From positions 1 to 64,000 of the forward strand of contig JAZLGR010000014.1 of assembly GCA_045616445.1 (NCBI GenBank): a DNA stretch of 64,000 bases, given 5' to 3'. Under the pieces are notes generated by a model, which had not been told where the DNA came from, made no database searches, and saw only the letters and a list, made by a program, of their open reading frames with translations. Below are positions 6,411-14,902 of this stretch, piece after piece. Both the position numbers and the translations under genes were made by a program. Numbering within the stretch: position 1 is the first letter of the stretch; each line of letters begins with the position of its first letter. The DNA comes from Fimousia sp045616445. Its GTDB lineage: Bacteria; Bacillota; Clostridia; Lachnospirales; Lachnospiraceae.

Positions 6411-8768
6411 TTATCTTTTTGGAACTTCTACCTGGGTGGTGATGGTTACCTTTTCATAGAGATAAACATCGGTTGCAGTGTTAGTTGCACCACTTGTTTT
6501 TGTAGCATTCAGGTAGTAGAGCTTACCGTTGGATGTTTTTTTGGAAATCTGGTATTTACCATTACCTAAATTGGAGATTGCCAGTGTTTCGCCGGTTGTA
6601 TTGAACTGAGCAGTACTGGAAATCTTGATATACAATCCGTTATTGCTGATTTTTCCACTTGTGGCAGAAGCGAAGTTCCATAAGAACTTGTTTTCTACGG
6701 TGCCATTAGGTAAAGTCAGTCTTCTATTGCCTGCAGTTGCATTGATCTTGGTAGCAGTGCCGTTGTTATTGCCGATGACAGATACAGAACCGTTGTTGCC
6801 GGAAGCAATGATGTAGGATTTGCCTGCCTGGATAGAATTGGCCAGCTGCCATACTTCTTCAGTTACTGTGATAATCTCAGTTTCTGGTTCCGGTTCTGGT
6901 TCAGGCTCTGGTTCAGGTTCAGGATCCGGCTGTGCAGGCTGTTCTGGTTCAGTAACGTTCTGATCGGAACTACCTGGTGCAGGAACAGTCACAGTGATGG
7001 TTGTTTTTTCATATAAATATACATTCTGTGGACTTCCTACCGGAGGAGCAGTCAGATTGGTTCCAAGGTAGTTGCTGCCATAGCTTAATCGGTAAGCACC
7101 GTTACCTACTCTTGTTATGTTGATATTTGGGCCGTAATCTCCAACAATGTTAGTGCCGTTGGATGTGCCCCATAATTCGATGTAGCGACCGTTATTTGTC
7201 TTGTCGTTGTGAATCTTGCCAGAGGAGCTGCTATCGAATGTCCATGCAAAGTAATCTTCGCCTTTTAAGTTGGAGCCGCCGTCAAAATTAGAAGTTAAGA
7301 TACCATCAGCAACAGATGCGTCAGCACGTAACACAGTCCAGTCGTTGTGACCCATTACTTTCACGGAACCATTGTTACCGGAAGCGATGAGATATTTCTT
7401 TCCAGCCTGAACAGAGTTAGCTAATTTCCACACTACTTTTGTTTCTGTCACTGTTCCAGATTCATTACCATTGTTTCCAGGATTGGTTGTGCCATCATTG
7501 ACAGATGCCTGGTTTAACAAGCCAGCAAGCATGATTACAGCACCAACACCTTTGGCTTCATTGGTTGTGTAGGTGGAAGTAGTATATCCGGATGCATTGG
7601 TAGTTACGCCGGAAGATCGATAAGTATCGATGACAGAATAGTTGCCGTTAGAACCTGTCATCTTGGTTGTAGCAATGCCGTTAAATGCTTTCACGCCGGC
7701 ATCATAGTATTTGGAATCGGTTACCCATCCATTCTGGAATGCTTTGACCATGGCATAAGCAAACATGGCAGAACCGGAAGTTTCTAATTTGTTGCCGCTT
7801 AAGGATGCGTTATAAGCAGTTACGTTGTACCACAGTCCGGTTGACTGATCCTGATATCTTAATAAGCCATCAAATAATGTAGGTAACTGGTTGATTAATG
7901 CGGTTTTGGAGGAACCATTTGGCATCATGGAGATGACATCAACTAAAGCCATCACGTACCATCCTTCTCCACGGGACCAGGTAATACCATTGGTTCTTCC
8001 GGAAGAAACAGAGTATCCATGATCTAAAAGTCCGGTGCTGGAGTTTCTCATATTGTTGTAAATCCAGTTAAAACGGTTGAATACGCCATTGTAAATGGTG
8101 GAAGAAGAAACGGTGGAGCCATTTCTGGATTTTAAGGTTAATTTACCGGCATCAATAGCTTTTGCACATTCCATTAAGAATGGCTGTGCCATATAAAGTC
8201 CGTCCAAACCGATTGGATAATTCTGCCAGGAAGAAGATACGGTAGTTGTGTTGTCCTGTTTGTGAGCAAAGTTGCCGCCACAGTTGGAGTAGCTGATCTG
8301 CTGTTCCAGATAGTTGTAATATTTCTGGATGGCACTCTTATATTTGGATGCATTGGAAGTTCCAAGCAGGTCAAATAATGCTCTCATAGGTTCACAGGAA
8401 TCTAAATACCCGGATTTTGTTTTGCCGCTCTGAATGTTTACGATGGAACCATCGGAACTGATATTGGCATTGTAAAAATTGTTGGCGAAGTTTGTGTTCG
8501 TACTTCCGCCAAGGTCTAACAGTGCATCCATCATGAATCCGTTATAGTAGGTCCAGCTGTAGGATTTACCTTCGGTGTCCCAGTTGAATCCACCTGTAGA
8601 AGAAGATGGATTGTTGGCATTTCTTAACTGGTTGGCATAACTGATGACTTTGTCAACATTTGCTTTCGTTGGAGATGTGATGGTTCCGTTCACGGAAGCA
8701 AATACATTGGCAGGAAACATCAGAATAAAGACCAGTAAGAATGTTAATAATTTCTTACAGTTTTTCAT
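6411..8768 (-). CDS. Secreted GH105/GH88-type glycoside hydrolase with duplicated C-terminal domain
   Basis: A 785-residue exported enzyme. The signal peptide is about residues 1-24 (MKNCKKLLTFLLVFILMFPA, cleaved after NVFA). Residues about 35-425 form an alpha/alpha barrel with GFNWDTEGKSYSWTYYNG, YMAQPFLMECAKAID, LDHGYSVSS and TWSRGEGWYVMALVDV. This is the pattern of unsaturated rhamnogalacturonyl/glucuronyl hydrolases that trim pectin-lyase products. Two related domains follow, each starting with W-x-LANS-x-QAGK-x-Y-x-IASGNNGSV (about 447-600 and 645-785). They are separated by a Pro-Glu repeat linker (PDPEPEPEPEPEPE) and are probably carbohydrate- or wall-binding. There is no sortase motif or lipobox, so release to the medium is likely. 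AAGGAGGG precedes the ATG. GH105 enzymes usually have about 370 residues, so the tail more than doubles the protein. Confidence 0.8.
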   Translation of the reverse strand: MKNCKKLLTFLLVFILMFPANVFASVNGTITSPTKANVDKVISYANQLRNANNPSSSTGGFNWDTEGKSYSWTYYNGFMMDALLDLGGSTNTNFANNFYNANISSDGSIVNIQSGKTKSGYLDSCEPMRALFDLLGTSNASKYKSAIQKYYNYLEQQISYSNCGGNFAHKQDNTTTVSSSWQNYPIGLDGLYMAQPFLMECAKAIDAGKLTLKSRNGSTVSSSTIYNGVFNRFNWIYNNMRNSSTGLLDHGYSVSSGRTNGITWSRGEGWYVMALVDVISMMPNGSSKTALINQLPTLFDGLLRYQDQSTGLWYNVTAYNASLSGNKLETSGSAMFAYAMVKAFQNGWVTDSKYYDAGVKAFNGIATTKMTGSNGNYSVIDTYRSSGVTTNASGYTTSTYTTNEAKGVGAVIMLAGLLNQASVNDGTTNPGNNGNESGTVTETKVVWKLANSVQAGKKYLIASGNNGSVKVMGHNDWTVLRADASVADGILTSNFDGGSNLKGEDYFAWTFDSSSSGKIHNDKTNNGRYIELWGTSNGTNIVGDYGPNINITRVGNGAYRLSYGSNYLGTNLTAPPVGSPQNVYLYEKTTITVTVPAPGSSDQNVTEPEQPAQPDPEPEPEPEPEPEPETEIITVTEEVWQLANSIQAGKSYIIASGNNGSVSVIGNNNGTATKINATAGNRRLTLPNGTVENKFLWNFASATSGKISNNGLYIKISSTAQFNTTGETLAISNLGNGKYQISKKTSNGKLYYLNATKTSGATNTATDVYLYEKVTITTQVEVPKR

Positions 8769-8795
8769 TTGTTTTGTACCCTCCTTATGTCTTAA

Positions 8796-8998
8796 ACGTT
8801 ACAAATGAGTTATAAATACGTTACTAATAGGTCTCTGATGAGTCTCTATAACGTCACATCGCCATCATAACATGTTTGTGTTCCTTTTACTAGTATTTTC
8901 TATTTATTCAATATTCTATATTAATTGCTACAGAAAAACTTGTGATATATGATATAATCATTCACATATTGTAATGAAGAAAGGAATGTGACAATATG
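8796..8998. promoter_or_regulatory. Divergent intergenic region: repeats and an extended -10 promoter
   Basis: Toward the right, TGATATAAT at 8950-8958 is an extended -10 box with a poor -35. ATATTGT (8966-8972) and ACAATAT (8991-8997) form an inverted repeat that holds the ribosome binding site of the HAD gene in its loop and part of its ATG in the arm. Toward the left, ACGTTAC occurs at 8796-8802 and 8817-8823, and GTCTCT occurs twice near 8831-8847. No clear - strand promoter could be picked. Confidence 0.4.
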
Positions 8999-9826
8999 AG
9001 TGGTTATCAACTGATTGCCTTTGACATGGATGGCACATTATTAAATAGTAGAAAAGAGATTGAAGAAGAAACCTTAAAAGCAATACACAAAGCCAGGATG
9101 GCAGGAAAGACAGTGATTCTGTCAACTGGCCGAGGCCCATCCGAGCTGGCAGATTATGAGAGGCAGCTTGATGATGTGGAGTTTTATAACTGCATCAGCG
9201 GAGCATTGATCTATGATACAAAAAAACAGGAAGCAGTATCTTCCATGGCTATGGATCAGAATGTTGTAGTTAAGTTAATGGAGATTTCCAGACAGGAAGA
9301 TATTATGATTCAGTTTCTCAATGAGGATTCCACAGTAGAATATGGCTGCTGGACCCACATGGAGGATTATCATATGGGAATCTATAAATCCATGTTTGAA
9401 AGAGTGGCAGTGATGAAAGAAGATGTCAGAGAATGGTTTCTGGTGCAGCCAAAGGATATGGAGAAGATTAATTTTTATCATAGAGATCCGGAAGCAAGAG
9501 AAAGAACAAAAGCCCGCGTATTAGCGGCTGGATTACCGGTTGAGATGGTTTATGCAGAGGCAACCTCTCTGGAGTTTAGCGCCAGAGGTGTCAGCAAGGG
9601 CACCGGACTTCGCAAACTTTGTGAGCATCTTGGTATCTCCATTGAAGAGACCATTATGGTGGGAGATGCGGACAATGATATTGAAGGATTTAAGGCAGCA
9701 GGCCTGGCCATCGGTATGGGTAATTCCAAGCCAAGCATCGCTCCATATGTGGATGTCTATGTGGCAGATAATGATCACGGTGGATGTGTGGAAGCAATAA
9801 ATCGGTATTTGCTGGCAGAATCCTAA
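8996..9826 (+). CDS. Cof-type HAD-IIB phosphatase
   Basis: A 276-residue cytoplasmic hydrolase of the haloacid dehalogenase superfamily, which acts on sugar phosphates, FMN or nucleotide phosphates. Motif I is IAFDMDGTLLNSRKEI (nucleophile Asp about residue 10), motif II is VILSTGRGPSE, motif III lysine lies in RGVSKGTGL, and motif IV is IMVGDADNDIEGFKAAG. A C2B-type cap lies between motifs II and III. The substrate cannot be predicted. It stands alone with its own promoter, and the ATG is partly in a hairpin arm, which could tune translation. Confidence 0.88.
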   Translation: MSGYQLIAFDMDGTLLNSRKEIEEETLKAIHKARMAGKTVILSTGRGPSELADYERQLDDVEFYNCISGALIYDTKKQEAVSSMAMDQNVVVKLMEISRQEDIMIQFLNEDSTVEYGCWTHMEDYHMGIYKSMFERVAVMKEDVREWFLVQPKDMEKINFYHRDPEARERTKARVLAAGLPVEMVYAEATSLEFSARGVSKGTGLRKLCEHLGISIEETIMVGDADNDIEGFKAAGLAIGMGNSKPSIAPYVDVYVADNDHGGCVEAINRYLLAES

Positions 9827-9896
9827 AGAAATTCATTCTATTGTATAACAATATATGTTATGATGATTCTATATAATATGTTCGGGAGAGATTGTT

Positions 9897-10364
9897 ATGA
9901 ATAGTAAATTATCAGGCAAGATGAAATCGTTAATTGCAGTAGTAGCAGTGGTTTTATTATCCTCTGTTGGAGTGAATGTGGCAGATGTGGATCTTCCATT
10001 TCTTTCAGGTGGAGATACCGCCATTACCCAGACAGTAGAGGATAACAACAATAAGAAGACTGAAGCTCCATCCACCCAGGAGGTGGCACAGGAACCGGAA
10101 TATGAATTCAAGAATGAACAGTTGCTAAAGCAGCATTGGGATAAGCATGGAGAAGAGTTTGATTATGACTCCATCGACGAATATGTGGCTGGAGCAAACC
10201 GTGTCATCAATTCTGAAGATGCCCTTCATAAATATGAAAAGGAAGACGGCGACGACGTATATTATTTAGAAGACACCAACGAATTCGTAATTCTTTCTAC
10301 TAGTGGATACATCAGAACTTACTTCAAACCATCTAGTGGAAAGAGATATTTTGACAAACAGTAG
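9897..10364 (+). CDS. Small secreted protein with a toxin-type nuclease-like domain
   Basis: A 155-residue protein with an N-terminal signal or anchor (about 1-28, MKSLIAVVAVVLLSSVGVNV), a polar Asn/Thr/Glu linker and a compact C-terminal domain from about residue 68. The domain reads LLKQHWDKHGEEFDYDSIDE, then DGDDVYYLEDTNEF and GYIRTYFKPSSGKRYF. This layout (early HxxKH, then D-V-x-Y, TNEF and G-x-IRT-x-F) resembles BECR-fold RNase domains at the C-termini of polymorphic toxins and in secreted clostridial proteins. That is pattern memory, not a search. No immunity gene is adjacent. GGGAGAG before the ATG is the ribosome binding site. Confidence 0.5.
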   Translation: MNSKLSGKMKSLIAVVAVVLLSSVGVNVADVDLPFLSGGDTAITQTVEDNNNKKTEAPSTQEVAQEPEYEFKNEQLLKQHWDKHGEEFDYDSIDEYVAGANRVINSEDALHKYEKEDGDDVYYLEDTNEFVILSTSGYIRTYFKPSSGKRYFDKQ

Positions 10365-10369
10365 TAAAT

Positions 10370-10432
10370 GTTACGAAAATGTTACAAAAATTATAAATAA
10401 TTGTTTACAAATAGGACCTCCTGTGATAGAAT
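10370..10432 (+). promoter_or_regulatory. Promoter of the NlpC/P60 gene with WalR-like repeats upstream
   Basis: TTTACA (10404-10409), 17 bases and TAGAAT (10427-10432) form the promoter. Upstream, GTTACG-N5-GTTACA (10370-10386) is, on the other strand, TGTAAC-N5-CGTAAC. That is one mismatch from the WalR box TGTWAH-N5-TGTWAH, which controls wall hydrolases in Bacillus. Confidence 0.5.
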
Positions 10433-10468
10433 ACAAAATGTAAACAGACTATATTTCGGAGGTATATT

Positions 10469-11017
10469 ATGAAACGTACATTTTCTATTAGAGTAATCGC
10501 ATATATTTTAGCAGTCATCGTAACATTTGGAGCAACTTTAGCAACAGCATCTGAAGTAACATCCGCGGCAGTGATCAAGGAAGCGCAGGTTGGTGAAAGT
10601 AATACAACAAGCGCAATCGGAGACAGCTCAACAAAGAAGAAATCTACAAAGAAGGTTTCCAAAAAGGCAACTGGCAAAAGAGCAAAAGTTGTTGCTTATG
10701 CTAAAAAGTTTAAAGGCAATCCATACCGCTACGGTGGATCTAGTTTAACACATGGAACTGACTGTTCCGGATTTGTAATGTCAGTATACAGACATTTCGG
10801 ATACAAGCTTCCTCATTCCTCTTCTGCAATCGCTACTAAGGGAAGAAAGGTAGCATACAGTGCGAAAAAACCTGGCGACATCATCTGTTATTATGGACAC
10901 GTAGCAATCTACATCGGTGGTAACAAGATCATCCATGCTAGTAATAGAAAGACAGGTATCTGTATCCGATCTAATCCAAAATACAGAAAAGTTCGTTGTG
11001 TAAGAAGATTAATTTAA
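10469..11017 (+). CDS. Secreted NlpC/P60 peptidoglycan hydrolase
   Basis: A 182-residue exported cysteine peptidase that cuts peptide stems of peptidoglycan. The signal peptide covers about 1-28 (SIRVIAYILAVIVTFGATLA). A lysine-rich linker (KKKSTKKVSKKATGKRAK) could bind wall polymers. The catalytic domain starts near residue 72 with PYRYGGSSL. The nucleophile Cys is in GTDCSGFVMSVY, the first His in GHVAIYIGGNKI and the third polar residue in IIHASNRKTG. It has only the catalytic domain, with no SH3 or LysM. GGAGG lies before the ATG and a terminator closes the unit. Confidence 0.9.
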   Translation: MKRTFSIRVIAYILAVIVTFGATLATASEVTSAAVIKEAQVGESNTTSAIGDSSTKKKSTKKVSKKATGKRAKVVAYAKKFKGNPYRYGGSSLTHGTDCSGFVMSVYRHFGYKLPHSSSAIATKGRKVAYSAKKPGDIICYYGHVAIYIGGNKIIHASNRKTGICIRSNPKYRKVRCVRRLI

Positions 11018-11036
11018 GTGAATAAGTAGGACGAAT

Positions 11037-11073
11037 AGGGTCAGTACACTATGTGTGCTGACCCTTGTTTTTT
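11037..11073 (+). terminator. Intrinsic terminator of the NlpC/P60 gene
   Basis: AGGGTCAGTACAC pairs with GTGTGCTGACCCT (one G-T pair) over a short loop, followed by TGTTTTTT. Confidence 0.85.
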
Positions 11074-11230
11074 ACAGATTAGTACAAAATCTGGGAAAAC
11101 AACCTATGGACAATGGGTTAAGATAACTAGGTAAATAGTCTGAAAATAAGAAAAATACACAATTCACAAAATTTTGGTAAACATATATAAAAATAAACAA
11201 ATGTTCTTTACCACACACATGTTTGGAAAG

Positions 11231-11351
11231 TTATCCCCCAAGTTTATCCACATCATGTGGGTAAAAAGAAATGGCTTTTTTAGGGGAAAAACGGGTTATC
11301 CCCCAAGTTATCCACATTATCCACAGAAAATGCGGTGGATTTGGTGGATAA
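11231..11351. other. DnaA-box cluster with adjoining AT-rich DNA
   Basis: The 548-base gap between the NlpC/P60 gene and hpf holds three exact DnaA boxes, TTATCCACA at 11244-11252, 11308-11316 and 11317-11325 (the last two abut). It also holds TGTGGGTAA (11256-11264) and GGTGGATAA (11343-11351), each one mismatch from the reverse box, and TTATCCCCC at 11231 and 11296. A unit GTTATCCCCCAAGT(T)TATCCACAT is repeated about 65 bases apart. An AT-rich stretch follows at 11395-11470. I see no protein gene in this gap. Gene direction does not change here and dnaA/dnaN are absent, so a DnaA titration or regulation site is likelier than the main origin. Confidence 0.7.
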
Positions 11352-11502
11352 TTCATATACGGTAAAAAGAACGGATGTTTTGTGCGAATTGGATAAAAAG
11401 CACTTTTTAACAATCTTTTAAATGTTTTGTAACAATATAAAATTCGCAAAATTGTCGAACAATAAGAGTAAAATGTGGTATTTGTAGAAAGTTTCTTAAT
11501 GA

Positions 11503-11530
11503 TTGAAAACAAATTAGGTTGTGATATAAT
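11503..11530 (+). promoter_or_regulatory. hpf promoter
   Basis: TTGAAA (11503-11508), 16 bases and TATAAT (11525-11530), about 35 bases before the hpf ATG. Confidence 0.7.
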
Positions 11531-11565
11531 AGATATACGAAATATCAATTAAAGGAGCGACATAT

Positions 11566-12096
11566 ATGCGTTTTATTATCAGTGGAAAGAATATAGAAGT
11601 AACCAATTCATTAAGAGCAACTGTGGAAAACAAACTCAGCAAGTTAGAAAAGTTTTTCACAGAAGACACAGAAGTGCATGTGACCTTAAGTGTGGAACGT
11701 AACAGACAGAAGATCGAAGTTACCATCCCTATGAAGGGACAGGTAATCCGTGCAGAACAGGATAGCTCTGATATGTATGTATCTGTAGATCTTGTTGTTG
11801 ATATCATCGAAAGACAGATCAGACGTTACAAGACAAAACTATTAAATCAGAAGTTATCCGGAACAGAATTCAAAAAAGAATTCTTTGAAATTGAAGATGA
11901 CATTCAGGACGAAACCATCCGCATCACAAAGAGCAAGAAATTTGCAATCAAACCTATGGATGTGGAAGAAGCATGTGTACAGATGGAATTAGTAGGACAT
12001 ACCTTCTTTGTTTTCCGTAATGCAGAAACATTTGAAGTGAATGTTGTGTACAAGAGAAAAGATGGAACATTCGGTTTGATCGAACCAGAATTCTAG
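11566..12096 (+). CDS. hpf: Ribosome hibernation-promoting factor, long form
   Basis: A 176-residue protein that binds the 30S decoding region in stationary phase and, in its long form, joins two ribosomes into inactive 100S dimers. The N-terminal S30AE domain (about 1-95) starts MRFIISGKNIEVTNSLRATV and contains KLEKFFTEDTEVHVTLS. After a linker, the C-terminal dimerisation domain (about 120-176) reads IKPMDVEEACVQMELVGHTF and NVVYKRKDGTFGLIEP. AAAGGAG precedes the ATG. Having hpf directly before secA is a common Firmicute order. Its own promoter lies immediately downstream of the DnaA-box cluster, so DnaA could influence its transcription. Confidence 0.93.
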   Translation: MRFIISGKNIEVTNSLRATVENKLSKLEKFFTEDTEVHVTLSVERNRQKIEVTIPMKGQVIRAEQDSSDMYVSVDLVVDIIERQIRRYKTKLLNQKLSGTEFKKEFFEIEDDIQDETIRITKSKKFAIKPMDVEEACVQMELVGHTFFVFRNAETFEVNVVYKRKDGTFGLIEPEF

Positions 12097-12145
12097 AAAA
12101 AATCAGCGGTTTCGATAGGATTTTTCCAGAGTATGACAGATTATG

Positions 12146-12175
12146 ACAGGGCACCAGAACGGGTGCCCTGTTTTT
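12146..12175 (+). terminator. Intrinsic terminator of hpf
   Basis: ACAGGGCACC and GGTGCCCTGT form a 10-bp stem followed by TTTTT. Confidence 0.88.
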
Positions 12176-12231
12176 GTATGTATAGGAAATGCTTTTAGAA
12201 TTTCTTCACAAATATTTTATATTCCCATGGA

Positions 12232-12260
12232 TTGACGCTCATTTTTAACAATGTTAGAAT
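12232..12260 (+). promoter_or_regulatory. secA promoter
   Basis: TTGACG (12232-12237), 17 bases and TAGAAT (12255-12260). The transcript would start near 12267, which rules out an upstream in-frame start as the real one. Confidence 0.7.
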
Positions 12261-12335
12261 ATACAAGTGAAACTGTACGCAGTGGACATACAAATTGATA
12301 GAAATATAGACCAGATAAGAGATAGGAGAACGATT

Positions 12336-14900
12336 ATGGGTTTATTTGATAAGATATTTGGAACACACAGTGACAAAGAAATCAAACGTATTACAAAGGT
12401 AGTGGACAAAATTGAAAGTCTTGAATCTAAGATGGAAAAGCTGTCCGATGACGATTTAAGACAGAACACTGTGATCTTTAAAAACAGACTGGAGAATGGA
12501 GAAACACTTGATGACATTCTTCCAGAAGCATTTGCCACAGTTCGTGAAGCAGCAAAACGTACACTGAATATGAGACATTACCGTGTACAGCTCATTGGTG
12601 GTATCATTCTTCACCAGGGCCGTATTGCCGAAATGAAAACTGGTGAAGGTAAGACTTTGGTAGCAACCCTTCCAGCATACCTGAATGCATTGAGCGGCAA
12701 GGGTGTTCACATCGTTACTGTCAATGAATACTTAGCAAAACGAGATGCTGAGTGGATGGGTCAGATCCATACATTTTTAGGTCTTTCTGTTGGTGTGATC
12801 ACCAATGATATGAATACTGCTCAGAGACAGGAGATGTACGGCTGCGACATCACTTATGTGACAAACAACGAATTAGGGTTCGACTACTTACGTGACAACA
12901 TGGTAAATGAAAAAGAACGTCTCGTTCAGAGAGAGTTAAACTATGCCATCGTCGACGAAGTTGACTCCGTTCTCATTGATGAAGCGAGAACACCATTGAT
13001 TATTTCCGGTCAGAGCGGTAAATCCACAGACCTCTACCGCATGTGCGATATGCTTGCACGTACCATGGAACGAGGCTCCTCTGACGGTGAAATCTCCAAG
13101 ATCGATGCATTGATGAACGATGTGGTAGAAGAAGACGGAGATTTCCTTGTAAATGAAAAAGATAAGAACGTACTCTTAACTGCAGACGGTGTGGCTAAGA
13201 TTGAAAAGTTCTTTGGTATCGACAACCTTGCAGATCCGGAACATCTGACATTACAGCATAATATGATCCTTGCTCTTCGTGCTCATAATTTAATGTTCAA
13301 GGATAAGGATTACGTTGTAAAAGACAATGAAGTACTCATCGTTGATGAATTCACCGGACGTATCATGCCGGGACGTCGTTACTCCGATGGTCTCCATCAG
13401 GCAATTGAAGCGAAGGAACATGTAAAAGTAAACAGAGAATCCAAAACACTTGCTACCATTACATTCCAGAACTTCTTCAATAAATATGCAAAGAAAGCAG
13501 GTATGACAGGTACTGCTTTAACAGAAGAAAACGAATTCAGAGAAATCTACGGCATGGACGTTATTGTAATCCCAACCAACATGCCGGTTATTCGTAAGGA
13601 TCATAACGATTCTATCTATAAAACAAGAAAAGAAAAACTCAATGCTGTTTGTGATGAGATTGAATATTCCCACAGCAAGGGGCAGCCAGTCTTAGTTGGT
13701 ACCATCACAATCGAAGCATCTGAAGAATTAAGCTTAATGCTTCGCAGACGTGGCATCAAGCATAACGTACTGAATGCGAAATTCCATGAACAGGAAGCAG
13801 AAATCGTATCCCATGCAGGGGAAATCGGATCCGTAACCATCGCAACCAACATGGCTGGTCGAGGAACCGATATCAAGCTTGAAGATGGCGTGGCTGAACT
13901 TGGCGGTCTGAAGATTATCGGTACAGAACGTCATGAATCCAGACGAATCGATAACCAGTTACGAGGCCGTTCCGGTCGTCAGGGTGACCCTGGTGAATCC
14001 AAGTTCTACTTATCCTTAGAGGATGACCTGATGCGTTTATTCGGTTCTGAACGAATGATTGCCGTTTACAACACCTTAGGTATTCCGGAAGGAGAAGAAA
14101 TCCAGCATAAGACAATCACCAATACCATCGAAAAAGCACAGAAGAAGATTGAAAATAACAACTTTGGTATTCGTAAGAATTTATTAGAATATGACCAGGT
14201 AAATAATGAACAGAGAGAAATTATTTACGAAGAACGTCGCCGTGTATTAGACGGAGAAGACATGAAGGATGTAATCCGCAGAATGATGACAGATACGGTT
14301 GGTCGTCATGTAGATGCACTGATCAGCGACGAAGTGCCAGTGGAAGAATGGGATGTTCAGAGCTTAAACAGAGAACTCATCCGCATCGCACCATTTGGCA
14401 AGATTGAACTGAGTGATGAAGACAAGAGAAATGCAAATCACTTGAAAGAACGTCTTCAGGATCAGATCTTAGCCCTCTATGATGAAAAGGAAAAAGAATT
14501 AGAAGATCACGATGTACGTGAAATCGAAAGAATCTTACTGCTTAATATCATTGACCGTAAGTGGATGGATCATATCGATGATATGGACCAGTTACGTCAG
14601 GGTATCGGTCTTGCTGCATACGCACAGAGAGACCCATTGGTAGAATATCGTTTCCAGGGATTTGATATGTTCGAAGCGATGACTCAGTCCATTCAGGAAG
14701 AAGTCGCAACTGCACTGTTCCATGTTCGTGTGGAAACTAAGGTAGAAAAAGACGAAACTCCTGAAATTACAAGCACAAACAAAGACGAAGCAACCAAGAA
14801 AGCTCCGAAAAAACGTAAGGAAGCCAAGATTGGACGTAATGCTCCTTGTCCATGCGGCAGTGGCAAGAAATACAAAAACTGTTGTGGAAGAGGGAAATAA
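12336..14900 (+). CDS. secA: Protein translocase ATPase SecA
   Basis: An 854-residue motor that pushes unfolded preproteins through SecYEG. I set the start at ATG 12336 (MGLFDKIFG), which has GATAGGAGAA in front; the frame is open further upstream but lies before the promoter. The Walker A is MKTGEGKTLVA near residue 102, followed by IVTVNEYLAKRDAEWM and the DEAD-like IVDEVDSVLIDEARTPLIIS near 205. The preprotein cross-linking domain and NBD2 (VTIATNMAGRGTDIKL, QLRGRSGRQGDPG) come next. The C-terminal zinc tail APCPCGSGKKYKNCC binds SecB or ribosomes. All motifs are intact. prfB follows two bases later. Confidence 0.97.
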   Translation: MGLFDKIFGTHSDKEIKRITKVVDKIESLESKMEKLSDDDLRQNTVIFKNRLENGETLDDILPEAFATVREAAKRTLNMRHYRVQLIGGIILHQGRIAEMKTGEGKTLVATLPAYLNALSGKGVHIVTVNEYLAKRDAEWMGQIHTFLGLSVGVITNDMNTAQRQEMYGCDITYVTNNELGFDYLRDNMVNEKERLVQRELNYAIVDEVDSVLIDEARTPLIISGQSGKSTDLYRMCDMLARTMERGSSDGEISKIDALMNDVVEEDGDFLVNEKDKNVLLTADGVAKIEKFFGIDNLADPEHLTLQHNMILALRAHNLMFKDKDYVVKDNEVLIVDEFTGRIMPGRRYSDGLHQAIEAKEHVKVNRESKTLATITFQNFFNKYAKKAGMTGTALTEENEFREIYGMDVIVIPTNMPVIRKDHNDSIYKTRKEKLNAVCDEIEYSHSKGQPVLVGTITIEASEELSLMLRRRGIKHNVLNAKFHEQEAEIVSHAGEIGSVTIATNMAGRGTDIKLEDGVAELGGLKIIGTERHESRRIDNQLRGRSGRQGDPGESKFYLSLEDDLMRLFGSERMIAVYNTLGIPEGEEIQHKTITNTIEKAQKKIENNNFGIRKNLLEYDQVNNEQREIIYEERRRVLDGEDMKDVIRRMMTDTVGRHVDALISDEVPVEEWDVQSLNRELIRIAPFGKIELSDEDKRNANHLKERLQDQILALYDEKEKELEDHDVREIERILLLNIIDRKWMDHIDDMDQLRQGIGLAAYAQRDPLVEYRFQGFDMFEAMTQSIQEEVATALFHVRVETKVEKDETPEITSTNKDEATKKAPKKRKEAKIGRNAPCPCGSGKKYKNCCGRGK

Positions 14901-14902
14901 AA

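Noticed and set aside
11174..11365. A 63-codon open frame across the DnaA-box region
   Set aside because: No ribosome binding site, composition unlike coding DNA, and it runs through repeated TTATCCACA sites. Treated as non-coding.
11231..11470. Calling this the chromosomal origin
   Set aside because: Gene direction does not switch here, and dnaA, dnaN, rpmH and gyrase genes are all absent. Kept only as a DnaA-box cluster.
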